Shown here one piece after another: positions 18,273 through 27,596 of a stretch of 64,000 nucleotides of DNA. How positions within the stretch are numbered: position 1 is the stretch's first letter; each line of letters opens with the position of its first letter. The DNA is from Brachyspira hampsonii 30446 (lineage in GTDB: Bacteria; Spirochaetota; Brachyspiria; Brachyspirales; Brachyspiraceae): the NCBI RefSeq assembly GCF_000316195.1, contig NZ_JH994111.1:442571-506570 (forward strand), in the 5' to 3' direction. A program made the translations under genes and the position numbers. The notes below the pieces were generated by a model. That model did not search any database, was not told the origin of the DNA, and worked only from the letters and a program-made list of their open reading frames with translations.

Positions 18273-18968
18273 TCACTTTATAAATTTTTGAACATTTGCC
18301 TCTTTGTACCATTTTATAAGCATAAATATAGCATTAACTAAATATACACTCCACATAAGTAAAGTGGCTATATTATCTCCGCCGCTTGAAAAGTTAATAT
18401 ACCATATAGAAATATTTAAAATATTTACTAATATCCACATTATCCATTGTTCTGAACATCTTTTTATGCATAGTATCTGTGCCGTTATGGCAAATACTGT
18501 ACTTGCACTATCTACAAAGGGAAGAGAGCCTCCTAATTTTTTTAATATAAGTCCGTAAATAAATATAGATATAAAAGACAAAGCAAATATTATAATTTTA
18601 TATTTATCATTTAATTTTGTTTTTACAACTTCCTTGCTTTCGTTATTTAAATTTCTGCTCCAAAGTATAAATCCAGCTATATTCATAGGTATATAATAGA
18701 AGACATTGAGCATAAACTCACCGTAGTATTTGGCATTAAAGGCGATATACGAATATAGAATTGTATTAATCATTCCAAATATATATGAAGATAATTTTCC
18801 TTTTCCTGTTAGAATTACACATAATATACCGCTTATTGATGATATTATGCCTATAATATTTTCTTTCCAATATATAGAAAGTGATAGTATTATAGCAGTT
18901 GCTGTTACAATCCATAATATTTCTAAAGCTTTCCAATTTTTAAGTTCACTCTTTATGAAATTTGTCAT
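18273..18968 (-). CDS. pnuC: Nicotinamide riboside transporter PnuC
   Basis: The 231-residue protein has seven to eight predicted membrane helices and PnuC features: SISGILCVILTGKGKLSSYIFG, NVFYYIPMNIAGFILW, and the C-terminal QWIMWILVNILNISIWY. PnuC takes up nicotinamide riboside by facilitated diffusion, with trapping by phosphorylation. The kinase for that step is encoded by the adjacent nadR. No strong ribosome site is visible before the ATG at 18968. Confidence 0.92.
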   Translation of the reverse strand: MTNFIKSELKNWKALEILWIVTATAIILSLSIYWKENIIGIISSISGILCVILTGKGKLSSYIFGMINTILYSYIAFNAKYYGEFMLNVFYYIPMNIAGFILWSRNLNNESKEVVKTKLNDKYKIIIFALSFISIFIYGLILKKLGGSLPFVDSASTVFAITAQILCIKRCSEQWIMWILVNILNISIWYINFSSGGDNIATLLMWSVYLVNAIFMLIKWYKEANVQKFIK

Positions 18969-19048
18969 TATAATTTTTTATTTTGGTAAGTTTTTTATTT
19001 ATTATATAATTATTTTACATAAAATCAATATTACTAAATTTTCTATAT

Positions 19049-19180
19049 TAGACTTGTTTCAAAACTAATTTTATTTATAATTGCTGAGACTAGCAATTAA
19101 ACTAATTTTAGTATGTATGTATTCTAAAGATGGCAGTAAATTACAAAATATATATAATATCTCAAGTACTTTTGAAACAA
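19049..19180. repeat. MITE-like repeat, short copy
   Basis: The left end TAGACTTGTTTCAAAACT (19049-19066) is the consensus terminal inverted repeat. The right end CAAGTACTTTTGAAACAA (19163-19180) matches its complement with some wear. The interior is AT-rich and lacks the GC-rich core of the longer copies. Confidence 0.65.
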
Positions 19181-19202
19181 TCCTGATATTTGAAAAATAA
19201 CA

Positions 19203-19240
19203 AAAACAAGTTGGTAAGTTTAGAGATACCAGCTTGTTTT
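19203..19240 (-). terminator. Terminator downstream of the proA operon
   Basis: AAACAAG-TGGTA and its complement (one C-A mismatch) form a stem with a 10-base loop. On the minus strand the last arm runs into TTTTTGTTATTTTT. Confidence 0.7.
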
Positions 19241-19248
19241 TCATATTA

Positions 19249-19308
19249 TTATTTTATTCTTTTATGCTTAAAGCTAACTCTATGGTTTACATAATCTTTT
19301 ATTATCTC
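19249..19308 (-). pseudogene. Relic of a second proA 3' end
   Basis: The minus strand encodes IIKDYVNHRVSFKHKRIK followed by TAA. This parallels the true ProA C-terminus VDDYVTHKSSFKHKRIK just upstream. No further ProA similarity continues. It is therefore a leftover of a duplicated or replaced proA end between the intact gene and its terminator. Confidence 0.65.
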
Positions 19309-19376
19309 TAATAAAATTGTTAGTTAAATGTCTCCTGCCATTCTAACGAATAGCAGGTACTAATAATTTTTATATT

Positions 19377-20675
19377 TTATTTTATTCTCTTATGCTTAAA
19401 GCTAGATTTATGAGTAACATAATCATCTACAATCTGATAATTTCCAAAAATTTTGTATTTGTATATGGTTAAACCTTCCAAACCTACAGGACCTCTTGCA
19501 TGCGTTTTGTTTGTAGATATTCCTACTTCCGCACCGAAACCGTATCTAAATCCGTCAGAAAATCTAGTTGAAGCATTACAGTATACATTGGCAGAATCAA
19601 CATAAGTCATAAACTTTTCTATATTGTTTTTATCTTCGGATATGATTGAGTCTGTATGATGAGAGCCGTATTTGTTAATATGATTGTATGCTTCCTCTGT
19701 GTCTTTTACTATTTTTAATGATACTTCTTTATCTCCGTATTCTAAATGCCAATCTTTTACTTCTCCTATGTCTTGAGTATTCAATATTTTTTTTACTTCT
19801 TCATCACCGTTCATTTTTATTTCATTTTCTTTAAATAAGTTATAAAGTTTTGGTAAATACTCTGAGGCAATATTTTTGTTTACTAGTATAGTTTCAACAG
19901 CATTGCATGCACTCGGATACTGAGCCTTTGAATCCAAACATATTTTTAATGCCTTTTCCTGATTAGCAGATTCATCTATATATAAATGGCATATACCGTC
20001 AGCATGTCCTAGTACAGGTATATTTGTATTTGATTTTATATATTGTACTAAACTGTTTCCGCCTCTTGGTATTATGAGATCTATATATTTATCCATTGAT
20101 AATAATTCTTTTATGTCTTCTCTGGTAAATACTAAATTAACAGAGTTCTTTGGAAATTCTTTTATATTGTTTAGAGTTTCTTCTATTATGTAGAATATTG
20201 CTTTATTAGTATTTTCTCCTTCAGAACCTCCTTTAAGTATAACAGCATTTGAAGATTTGATGCATAAAGAAGATATTTGAGATATAACATCAGGACGAGC
20301 CTCGAATATTACAGCAATTAAACCTATAGGGCAGGATATTTTTTTTAATATTAAATTGTCATCAAGCTCAGTTTCTAATAATACTTTATTAATAGGGTCT
20401 TCAAGTTTTACAACATCTCTTATACCAGAGACAACATCTATTAATTTATTTTCATCTAGTTTTAATCTATTGAAAATTGATTTAGAAATTTTATTTTCAT
20501 TAAGAAGTTTTTGAGCATATTCTAAATCCTTTTTATTGGCTTCAAATATTTTATCTTTATTTTCTTCTATTTTTTTTGCTATTTCAAGCAAAGCCTTATT
20601 TTTTATATCAGTATCAAGCGATTGTAATTGATATGTTGCCTCTTTTGCATTTTTTACTAAATCTATTAATTGCAT
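19377..20675 (-). CDS. proA: Glutamate-5-semialdehyde dehydrogenase (proline synthesis)
   Basis: The 432-residue protein is a full-length ProA. It shows the aldehyde dehydrogenase fold, with SCPIGLIAVIFEARPDV, SNAVILKGGSE, the catalytic Cys in YPSACNAVETIL (about 258-262), and the C-terminal ARGPVGLEGLTIYKY. It reduces glutamyl-5-phosphate to glutamate semialdehyde. proB, the kinase partner, is not in the window. It follows prmA after 33 bases on the same strand. The ATG has AAGGAG upstream. Confidence 0.95.
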   Translation of the reverse strand: MQLIDLVKNAKEATYQLQSLDTDIKNKALLEIAKKIEENKDKIFEANKKDLEYAQKLLNENKISKSIFNRLKLDENKLIDVVSGIRDVVKLEDPINKVLLETELDDNLILKKISCPIGLIAVIFEARPDVISQISSLCIKSSNAVILKGGSEGENTNKAIFYIIEETLNNIKEFPKNSVNLVFTREDIKELLSMDKYIDLIIPRGGNSLVQYIKSNTNIPVLGHADGICHLYIDESANQEKALKICLDSKAQYPSACNAVETILVNKNIASEYLPKLYNLFKENEIKMNGDEEVKKILNTQDIGEVKDWHLEYGDKEVSLKIVKDTEEAYNHINKYGSHHTDSIISEDKNNIEKFMTYVDSANVYCNASTRFSDGFRYGFGAEVGISTNKTHARGPVGLEGLTIYKYKIFGNYQIVDDYVTHKSSFKHKRIK

Positions 20676-20708
20676 ATTATTCTCCTTAATATGTTTATAA
20701 TATAATTA

Positions 20709-21575
20709 TTAATTAAGCATTATTGATACCCAATCATTTTTCCTTTTTCTCATAATAATATTCAGTTTGTTTGCTCTTATGGCATTAATCATATAGGATT
20801 CTTTTTCTAGTAAAATTCCTGATAATATTAATGTAGAACTTCTTTTTAATAATTCTTTTAAATCCGCAAGAATCTCTATTAAAATATCAGTTTCAATATT
20901 AGCTATTACCAAATCAAATTTAAAATTCAAATTAATTAAATCTCTTGCATTTCCAAGTATTACATTATCAAGTTTTATACTGTTGTAATCTGCATTATCA
21001 AGAGTACAATTAACAGCATCATTATCAATATCTATAGAGGTAATATTTCTTGCTCCTAATTTATAAGCGAATAATGATAATATACCGCTTCCGCATCCTA
21101 TATCAGCAATACTCTTTGAAGCTATATCGTTATTATCAGTATATTCATAAATCATTTCAAGTGCAAGCGATGTGGTTTCATGAGTTCCTGAACCGAATGC
21201 ATACTGCTTTGCTATATAAAGAGGATTAGTACTTTCTTCATTATGAAAATCTTTTAAGTTCGGCACTATAGTTATATTTCCAATATCAAAAGGCTTTAAA
21301 AACTCTATATATGAAGTTAAATATTCTTCTGATTTTAACTGTTTTGTAGTTAAAGTATAACTCGCAATATCTTTTATATTTTCTTCTATTATAGAGAGAT
21401 TATTTTTTAATATATCCTCTGTTTCATTATATATATTTACTATAGACGAAGTGCTGTCCTCTATTGGGAACTCTATATTAAAACCCAATATATTTAATTG
21501 ACCGCTCTCTATAACAGCCTCGATTATATCTTCAAATCCTCTTTCTAATTTTATAGATAATGAATATATCAGCAT
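20709..21575 (-). CDS. prmA: Ribosomal protein L11 methyltransferase
   Basis: The 288-residue protein has the PrmA pattern: an N-terminal substrate-binding part (about 1-100), then the SAM-dependent methyltransferase domain with AFGSGTHETTSLAL, the glycine-rich DIGCGSGILSLFA, and ANIETDIL in place of the usual NILA segment. It should trimethylate L11. It sits second in the DUF4954-prmA-proA operon, 25 bases after the upstream gene. The start is chosen for its length match to the family. Confidence 0.9.
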   Translation of the reverse strand: MLIYSLSIKLERGFEDIIEAVIESGQLNILGFNIEFPIEDSTSSIVNIYNETEDILKNNLSIIEENIKDIASYTLTTKQLKSEEYLTSYIEFLKPFDIGNITIVPNLKDFHNEESTNPLYIAKQYAFGSGTHETTSLALEMIYEYTDNNDIASKSIADIGCGSGILSLFAYKLGARNITSIDIDNDAVNCTLDNADYNSIKLDNVILGNARDLINLNFKFDLVIANIETDILIEILADLKELLKRSSTLILSGILLEKESYMINAIRANKLNIIMRKRKNDWVSIMLN

Positions 21576-21600
21576 AACAACTCCAAATATTTTTAATATA

Positions 21601-23583
21601 TTATAATATATTAATTAAATTATTAATATCATTTATTTTATTTTCCATGTCTTTTTTATATTTTACAACAAAAGTATTATCATTAACAGTACCTCTCACA
21701 GCTTCAAAATCTTTTTCCATCATCGTTTTATCATCTATTCCAGCACTAACCATTTTTGCTATATCATATTCTTTTTCAACATCTTTATAAAATATATCAT
21801 ATGCTTTTTCTAATAATATTTTATGCTCATCTAATAATTTTTTTATATTATCTTTATTAATACTTTCTATATTATATCTTGATTTAATAGAGTTCATAAC
21901 CCAAGATTTTTCATCTTCAGAGTATATATTGTATAATTTTTCAAACTCTTCAATTAATGATTTTATATCATTTATTTTGTCATTTTCTAAGTCATTTATT
22001 ATATTATCAACTCTGTCCTTAGCACATATAAGCCCTCCAATATCAGACCAATTATCAAATACATTATTTTTATCATATTCTAAACTTGATATTATCTCAT
22101 CTATATTTTTAGAATCTTTTATGTATGAAAGTATTTTGTTATGCAAGTATAAATCTATTGCTATAGAATATCTTTTTGAATATTTATCTAAAGAAGATTT
22201 TTTTATTATCATATTTTTGTATGTTAAAAAGTTTTTATCATTATTATTATTTTCTTTTTTAATATTTTTTAATATCTTTTCGGACTTAATCATTTTTGAA
22301 ACAGTATACGGACTAAATACATCAAATATTATCAAATCTTTTTTATCGCCTTTTCTTCTGTCTCTGTCTTTCCATTTATTTTCATCTCTTGAAAGCCCAA
22401 CACCGAATAAATTTAAGGCAGGTATTAGTCTTGTTTGATGATACCCATGTTCGGTTATGTATGAGAAAGGAAAATCCGAAGTATCAACATTATCATAATG
22501 AGCACCTATAACAGTTGAAAAAGCCCCTATATAAGAAGGCCATAAAATATATGAATTACTTCCAGTTTTGCATCCTCTCTCCATAAAACCATGATGATAA
22601 GGTCCTAATTTGTACATATGATTGCTTTGATTAGTACCGCTTCCCGCATTAAAAAATGAAAAATGACTTGCTATTAAAAGTGTTGCTTTATGATGCGTAA
22701 CTGTATAAGGACCTGCAAATATAGAAAACATCTCGCCATGCTCACCTTCGCAGTTTGCAAAAAGAAGAGAGTCCTCGCATGAAAACTGCCTTGCAAGTCT
22801 TACCCCTTCTCCTATAAAAGCCTTTTTTATTACAGTGCTGTCTGTTATACTTGCACCTTTAAGAACGATAGAGTCTTTTAATATAACAGAAGTTCCTATA
22901 TATGAAGGACATTCTTTTGTACTTATAACTGTTGTATTGCTGATTTCATCTGCATTTTCTACAGTGGTGTATGGATCTATTAATGAGTTTTTTATTAGTC
23001 TTGCATTTATTATTTTGGCATGTTTTTTTATTTTTCCGAATTTTCTTGTTTTTTGTTTTGCATATTCATCTATTATAGTATTAATTTTTTCACGCATTAA
23101 TTTTTTATGTCTGTATATTGCAACTAAATATGCTATATGAGAATTAAGTCTATTAAATATTTTTACACTTCTTCCGTCTCCTTCCATAATAGGAGAGGTT
23201 TCAACTCCGTTTCCGAAACTGCTTTTTCCTTCCATATATATGGAACCTGCATTTTCTATTATAACGCCATTTTCTATTTTATAATTTTCTATAAATCTTC
23301 CTACATTATTAATATAAACATTTCCATTAATGCATACATTTATTAAAGTTGCTCTGTTTATAGAAGCTAATACTTTAAGTTTTTTATGATATCTAACATT
23401 TCCATTAAGAGAGTTTATTTTTATTCTGCCATGAAACTGAACATCTTTTATTCTGCTTAAATCTACATTTTTGATGAGTATTTTATTCCAAGACTGAGAA
23501 GAACAGCCTTGAGATTTAAGGAAGTTTATTTCTTCATTTGTAAGGTTTCTAAAATCTTTGTCTTTTTTTTTGAAAATATACAT
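21601..23583 (-). CDS. DUF4954 family protein (left-handed beta-helix)
   Basis: The 660-residue protein matches DUF4954, found mainly in Bacteroidetes and spirochaetes. It begins with YRNLT-like FRNLTNEEINFLKSQGC, then has hexapeptide-like turns (about 190-290: IDPYTTVENA, SYIGTSVILKDSIVLKGASI), then a highly conserved block EGEHGEMFSIFAGPYTVTHHKATLLIA and SGTNQSNHMYKLGPYHHG. The fold resembles sugar-nucleotide acyl- or pyrophosphorylases, but no activity is established. The last 200 residues are helical. It is the first gene of its operon. Confidence 0.88.
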   Translation of the reverse strand: MYIFKKKDKDFRNLTNEEINFLKSQGCSSQSWNKILIKNVDLSRIKDVQFHGRIKINSLNGNVRYHKKLKVLASINRATLINVCINGNVYINNVGRFIENYKIENGVIIENAGSIYMEGKSSFGNGVETSPIMEGDGRSVKIFNRLNSHIAYLVAIYRHKKLMREKINTIIDEYAKQKTRKFGKIKKHAKIINARLIKNSLIDPYTTVENADEISNTTVISTKECPSYIGTSVILKDSIVLKGASITDSTVIKKAFIGEGVRLARQFSCEDSLLFANCEGEHGEMFSIFAGPYTVTHHKATLLIASHFSFFNAGSGTNQSNHMYKLGPYHHGFMERGCKTGSNSYILWPSYIGAFSTVIGAHYDNVDTSDFPFSYITEHGYHQTRLIPALNLFGVGLSRDENKWKDRDRRKGDKKDLIIFDVFSPYTVSKMIKSEKILKNIKKENNNNDKNFLTYKNMIIKKSSLDKYSKRYSIAIDLYLHNKILSYIKDSKNIDEIISSLEYDKNNVFDNWSDIGGLICAKDRVDNIINDLENDKINDIKSLIEEFEKLYNIYSEDEKSWVMNSIKSRYNIESINKDNIKKLLDEHKILLEKAYDIFYKDVEKEYDIAKMVSAGIDDKTMMEKDFEAVRGTVNDNTFVVKYKKDMENKINDINNLINIL

Positions 23584-23795
23584 AATTAAAAGTTTTCCTT
23601 TTTTTATTATTTATTAGTCATTATGTTAACTTTATGATTTTGTGTAAAATTTGTGTAAAAATCAAAATTCGTTAAAAAATGAAAAATATTATAGATTATA
23701 TATCAAAATTAAATAATTTTCTATTACTTTTTATTTACTTTTATTGTGTGCTTATTTTTGTATTTACGAAATTTTAAAAAAATTAATATTATCTA

Positions 23796-23846
23796 TTGAC
23801 TTTATTGCTATATAAGTATATTATTATATTATAATATACTTATATA
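23796..23846 (+). promoter_or_regulatory. Promoter and ArsR-type operator of the zinc efflux operon
   Basis: TTGACT (23796-23801) and TATTAT (23819-23824) are 17 bases apart. A dyad with 14-bp perfect arms, TATATAAGTATATT (23809-23822) and AATATACTTATATA (23833-23846), covers the -10 box and start site. This is the expected position for the ArsR/SmtB repressor encoded just downstream to block transcription until metal binds. Confidence 0.85.
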
Positions 23847-23859
23847 GAGATGAGGCAAT

Positions 23860-24261
23860 ATGAAAAATAATGTAAAAAAAGATATTGAAACTTCTGATGA
23901 GGAATATTTAAATAATAATGATGATGATTGTGAAATAAGTACAAAAGATTCAAATATATCATCACTCATTCCAAAACTTCCGAATGATGAAGAGTTTTCG
24001 CTTTTGGCTGGATTTTTTTCTGTGTTTTCAGATCCGACTAGACTTAAAATAATATCAGCATTAAGCGAGAAAGAGTTATGTGTGCATGAATTATCATCTT
24101 TACTAGAGATGAAGCAGCCTTCTGTTTCTCAGCATTTAAAGATGCTCTGGCAGGCTAGGGTGGTTAAAAAAAGGAAAGTAGGACTTCATGTTTTTTACAG
24201 GCTAGATGATGAACATATAGAAAAGATTTATACTTGGGGGTATGAACATGTTAAAGAATAA
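23860..24261 (+). CDS. ArsR/SmtB family metal-sensing repressor
   Basis: The 133-residue protein is a winged-helix ArsR regulator with an acidic N-terminal extension. The recognition region is ELCVHELSSLLEMKQPSVSQHLKML. The C-terminal helix holds Asp117, His119, His130 and Glu133, the exact spacing of the alpha-5 zinc site of SmtB. A possible second site uses Cys24 in the extension and Cys74/His76 in ELCVHEL, as in CadC. It should repress its own operon and release on Zn, perhaps also Cd or Pb. It overlaps the efflux ATPase gene. Confidence 0.92.
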   Translation: MKNNVKKDIETSDEEYLNNNDDDCEISTKDSNISSLIPKLPNDEEFSLLAGFFSVFSDPTRLKIISALSEKELCVHELSSLLEMKQPSVSQHLKMLWQARVVKKRKVGLHVFYRLDDEHIEKIYTWGYEHVKE

Positions 24262-26194
24262 AGAAAGATTTTTATTTTTATCAGAGATTTTTTTAGGGCT
24301 TATAGTATTAATATTATTATATACGCTTCATAAAAATATACATGGTACTATAGAATATATTATTTTCTTTATACCATATCTTATTTTGGGAAGAGAAGTT
24401 TTTAAGAATGCTGCTTTAGATTTTATAAAGGGTAAGTTCATGCGTGAGAGCTTTCTTATGAGTATTGCAACAGTAGGAGCTATTATACTTCATCAGCTTC
24501 CAGAGGCTTTGGCGGTACTTATGTTTTATAGGGTAGGTGAATATTTTGAGGATATGGCTGTTGATAAATCAAAAAGAACGATAGCGGCATTAATGGCTAT
24601 AAGACCAGACTCAGCAAACATTATAAGAGAAAATGGAAAAGTTGAAAAAGCTGATATATCAGAAGTTCATGTTGGAGATAATATAATAATTAATCCTTTT
24701 GAGAAAGTACCTCTTGACTCTGTTATATACGATGGTGAAAGTTGGATTGATACTAAGGCATTAACAGGAGAGAGTATGCCTAGAAGCGTTAAAGTTAATG
24801 ATGAAATTTTAGCTGGAACTATAAATGGTGATAACACTATAAAAGCAAAGGTTGTCAGAGCTTATGCTGAGTCTTCTATAGCTAAAATTTTAAAACTTGT
24901 TCAGGATTCTCAAAACAGAAAGGCTAATATTGAGCAGTTTATAAGCAAGTTTGCTGGTATTTATACTCCTATAGTGGTATTCGGAGCGATTTTTCTTACA
25001 GTTATACCTACACTTATATACGGCAAAGAGGTTTTTTCTAATTGGTTTCAAAGGTCTTTAACTTTGCTTGTAGTGTCTTGTCCTTGTGCTTTTATGGTTG
25101 GCATTCCTTTGACATATTTTGCTTCTATAGGAAGGGCTTCAAAATTGGGTGTAATGGTCAAAGGAGGAGTGTTTTTAGATTTGCTTGCTAAGACTGATAA
25201 AGTAATTTTTGATAAAACAGGTACTCTTACAAAAGGTGAGTTTTCTATAAAAGAAATATACAATACCGGTGTATATGATGATGAAACTATGATTAAATAT
25301 GCTGCTTATGCTGAAACAGGTTCTTCTCACCCAATTGCAGTTTCTATAGTAGAACATTATAAAAATCATCATAATGGTTCTATAAATGAAAGTTTAATTT
25401 CAAATCATAAGGATATTAGCGGTAAGGGAGCTTCTGCTGTAATAGAAAATAAAAATATACTTATAGGCGGTATTAATTTATTAAAGCAGAATAATATCGA
25501 CACATCCAATTATAAAGAAAATATTAATGTTCATATAGCTATAGATTCAAAATATGCCGGCGGTTTCTTAATTGATGACAGTGTCAAAGATGATACTAAA
25601 GAGGCTATATCATTATTAAACTCTATGAATATAAAAACTGCATTGATAAGCGGAGATAATGTTGGAAGAGTAGAGACTTTTGCTAAAGAGATGAATATAC
25701 AATCATTCAAAGGAGGCTGCTTGCCTGAAGATAAAGTTACTACATTAGAAGGTATGATGAAAGATTCCAAATCTTCAATATTTGTAGGCGATGGTATTAA
25801 TGATGCTCCTTCTCTTGCCCGTGCTGATATAGGTATTGCTATGGGAGGTCTTGGTTCTGATGCTGCTATAGAGAATGCCGATGTTGTTATTATGGACGAT
25901 AAGCCTTCAAAAGTTGCTTCAGTTATAAAACTTGCTAAAAAGAATTATATTGTGGTTTGGGAGAATATACTTTTAGCATTGGTAATAAAATTTGGGGCTA
26001 TTATATTGGGAGCTTTGGGGCTTGCTAGTATGTGGCTTGCTATATTTGCTGATACAGGTGTAACTGTAATAGTAGTATTAAATGCTTTAAGGCTTCTTTA
26101 TCCTTTAGGAGAAAAAGATGATACCTTGAATAATGTAGATACTAAATCCTGCAATATCAAAGTTACTGACTGTGACTGCGGATGTGAGCATTAA
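24248..26194 (+). CDS. Zn/Cd/Pb-exporting P1B-type ATPase
   Basis: The start at 24248 is chosen because GGGGG lies seven bases upstream; an ATG at 24242 is too close to it. The protein has the P-type order: TGES (173-176), membrane motif CPC (278-280), the phosphorylated Asp322 in DKTGTL, the HP pair (361-362), GDGINDAP (from 514), and Asp602 in the last helix pair, all typical of ZntA/CadA. The usual N-terminal metal-binding domain is absent. Instead there is a C-terminal metal-binding tail with SCNIKVTDCDCGCEH. It pumps divalent metal out of the cytoplasm and is controlled by the upstream ArsR protein. Confidence 0.92.
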   Translation: MLKNKERFLFLSEIFLGLIVLILLYTLHKNIHGTIEYIIFFIPYLILGREVFKNAALDFIKGKFMRESFLMSIATVGAIILHQLPEALAVLMFYRVGEYFEDMAVDKSKRTIAALMAIRPDSANIIRENGKVEKADISEVHVGDNIIINPFEKVPLDSVIYDGESWIDTKALTGESMPRSVKVNDEILAGTINGDNTIKAKVVRAYAESSIAKILKLVQDSQNRKANIEQFISKFAGIYTPIVVFGAIFLTVIPTLIYGKEVFSNWFQRSLTLLVVSCPCAFMVGIPLTYFASIGRASKLGVMVKGGVFLDLLAKTDKVIFDKTGTLTKGEFSIKEIYNTGVYDDETMIKYAAYAETGSSHPIAVSIVEHYKNHHNGSINESLISNHKDISGKGASAVIENKNILIGGINLLKQNNIDTSNYKENINVHIAIDSKYAGGFLIDDSVKDDTKEAISLLNSMNIKTALISGDNVGRVETFAKEMNIQSFKGGCLPEDKVTTLEGMMKDSKSSIFVGDGINDAPSLARADIGIAMGGLGSDAAIENADVVIMDDKPSKVASVIKLAKKNYIVVWENILLALVIKFGAIILGALGLASMWLAIFADTGVTVIVVLNALRLLYPLGEKDDTLNNVDTKSCNIKVTDCDCGCEH

Positions 26195-26221
26195 TTTATA
26201 ATATCAATAAATAATATTTAT

Positions 26222-27412
26222 TTAATGGAGATGTTTTATATAGGCATCTCCATTATCTTTTTTTATAGTCTTTTTTATCATTAATCTATGCATAATAAAC
26301 ATCAATATTAAAATGAATACTAAATATATTGGAAGCAATGATATTGATATATGATTTGCAATATATCCGAATAATGGAGGCATTGCAAGAGTACCTATAT
26401 AGGCACTAGCCATTTGTACTCCTATTATAGCCTGAGAGTTTTCTCTCCCAAAGTTATATGGAGTTGAATGTATTATTGATGGATATATCGGAGCACATCC
26501 TAAACCTATGATGATAAATCCTACTAAAGATACTGTATTTACTGCAGGAATAATTATTAATACTATTCCTATAAAAATTAATAATTCACCTAAAATTATC
26601 ATTTGATTATCATTTAATTTCATTGTTATAAATCCGGATATTGCTCTTCCTATAGTTATTCCTATATAAAATAAACTTCCAAAAGAAGCTGCAGTTTTTA
26701 TATCAATATTTTTATATAGATTTAAGTAACTGCTTGCCCATAATCCTGTAGTAGACTCAATGGCACAATAACAAAAAAAGCATATCATAATTTCTTTAGT
26801 TCCTGATATTTTTATAATTTCTATTAATTTTAAAGTTTTTGTATTTATTTTTTCTTTATTTTGTTCATCATTTTTCTTCCATAAAGAAAGACTAAAAAAT
26901 AAAATAGCGGTCAGCACAATCTGTATTATTGATATGTATCTGTATCCTTTATTCCAATTATTATTAATGAGTGCATATCCCATTATATAAGGCCCCATTG
27001 CAGCACCTATTCCCCACATACAATGAAGCCAGCTCATATGTTTGCTTTCATAATGAAGAGCTACATAATTATTTAGAGAAGCATCTACACTTCCTGCACC
27101 TAATCCATAAGGTATAGCCCAAATACAAAGAAATAAATACGAATGAGCAATAGAAAAACCAAAAAGTGCTATAGCTGTCATTGCAACACTAAAGGCGGTT
27201 ATTTTTCCTGTACCAAATTTTTTAGTAAGTCTATCGCTTTGCAAACTAGAAATTATAGTTCCTGCAGAAATAATCATAGAAATTATACCGGCATAAGAAA
27301 TAGGCACTTTTAATTCTTTATACATAGTAGGCCAAGCTGATCCAAGAATGGAATCCGGAAGTCCTAGACTAATAAAAGATAAATATATAATAGCAAGAAG
27401 AAGATTAAACAT
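26222..27412 (-). CDS. MFS transporter
   Basis: The start at 27412 (MFNLLLAIIYLSF) is preceded by GGAGA at the right distance; a longer frame begins 39 bases earlier without one. About 397 residues with twelve predicted membrane helices, and the MFS pattern between helices 2 and 3 (SLQSDRLTKKFGTGKITAFS). The pattern GLPDSILGSAWPTMY near the N-terminus occurs in sugar or fucose permease-like MFS proteins. The substrate is unknown. Its 3' end overlaps the terminator of the convergent ATPase gene. Confidence 0.85.
   Translation of the reverse strand: MFNLLLAIIYLSFISLGLPDSILGSAWPTMYKELKVPISYAGIISMIISAGTIISSLQSDRLTKKFGTGKITAFSVAMTAIALFGFSIAHSYLFLCIWAIPYGLGAGSVDASLNNYVALHYESKHMSWLHCMWGIGAAMGPYIMGYALINNNWNKGYRYISIIQIVLTAILFFSLSLWKKNDEQNKEKINTKTLKLIEIIKISGTKEIMICFFCYCAIESTTGLWASSYLNLYKNIDIKTAASFGSLFYIGITIGRAISGFITMKLNDNQMIILGELLIFIGIVLIIIPAVNTVSLVGFIIIGLGCAPIYPSIIHSTPYNFGRENSQAIIGVQMASAYIGTLAMPPLFGYIANHISISLLPIYLVFILILMFIMHRLMIKKTIKKDNGDAYIKHLH
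26224..26262 (+). terminator. Terminator of the zinc ATPase operon, inside the MFS gene end
   Basis: A perfect 10-bp stem AATGGAGATG/CATCTCCATT (26224-26233, 26245-26254) is followed by TATCTTTTTTT on the plus strand. It lies within the last codons of the MFS gene on the other strand. Confidence 0.8.
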
Positions 27413-27536
27413 ATTAAATCTCCATAAATTGATTTTTATATTATAATACAAATAATTTTTTTTAATACTTATTATATAAATAATTTTATAATTCTATTAT
27501 GTTTATATACTTTTTTTGTGTATGTATAATTTTTAT

Positions 27537-27565
27537 TTGACATTAAGCAGAAATTATTATATCAT
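27537..27565 (+). promoter_or_regulatory. Promoter of the leader-MBOAT unit
   Basis: TTGACA (27537-27542) and TATCAT (27560-27565) are 17 bases apart. Transcription would begin near 27572, just upstream of a strong ribosome site (AGGAGA, 27583-27588). Confidence 0.65.
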
Positions 27566-27596
27566 AGTCCTAATATCAAATTAGGAGAATAAAAAT

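Larger units (their letters stand above)
18969..19376. other. Gap with a MITE-like repeat and a proA 3' relic
   Basis: No complete gene. It holds, from left to right, a TIR-bounded repeat (19049-19180), a terminator (19203-19240), a relic of the 3' end of proA (19249-19308) and a small hairpin (CCTGC...GCAGG, about 19336-19360). Confidence 0.65.
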
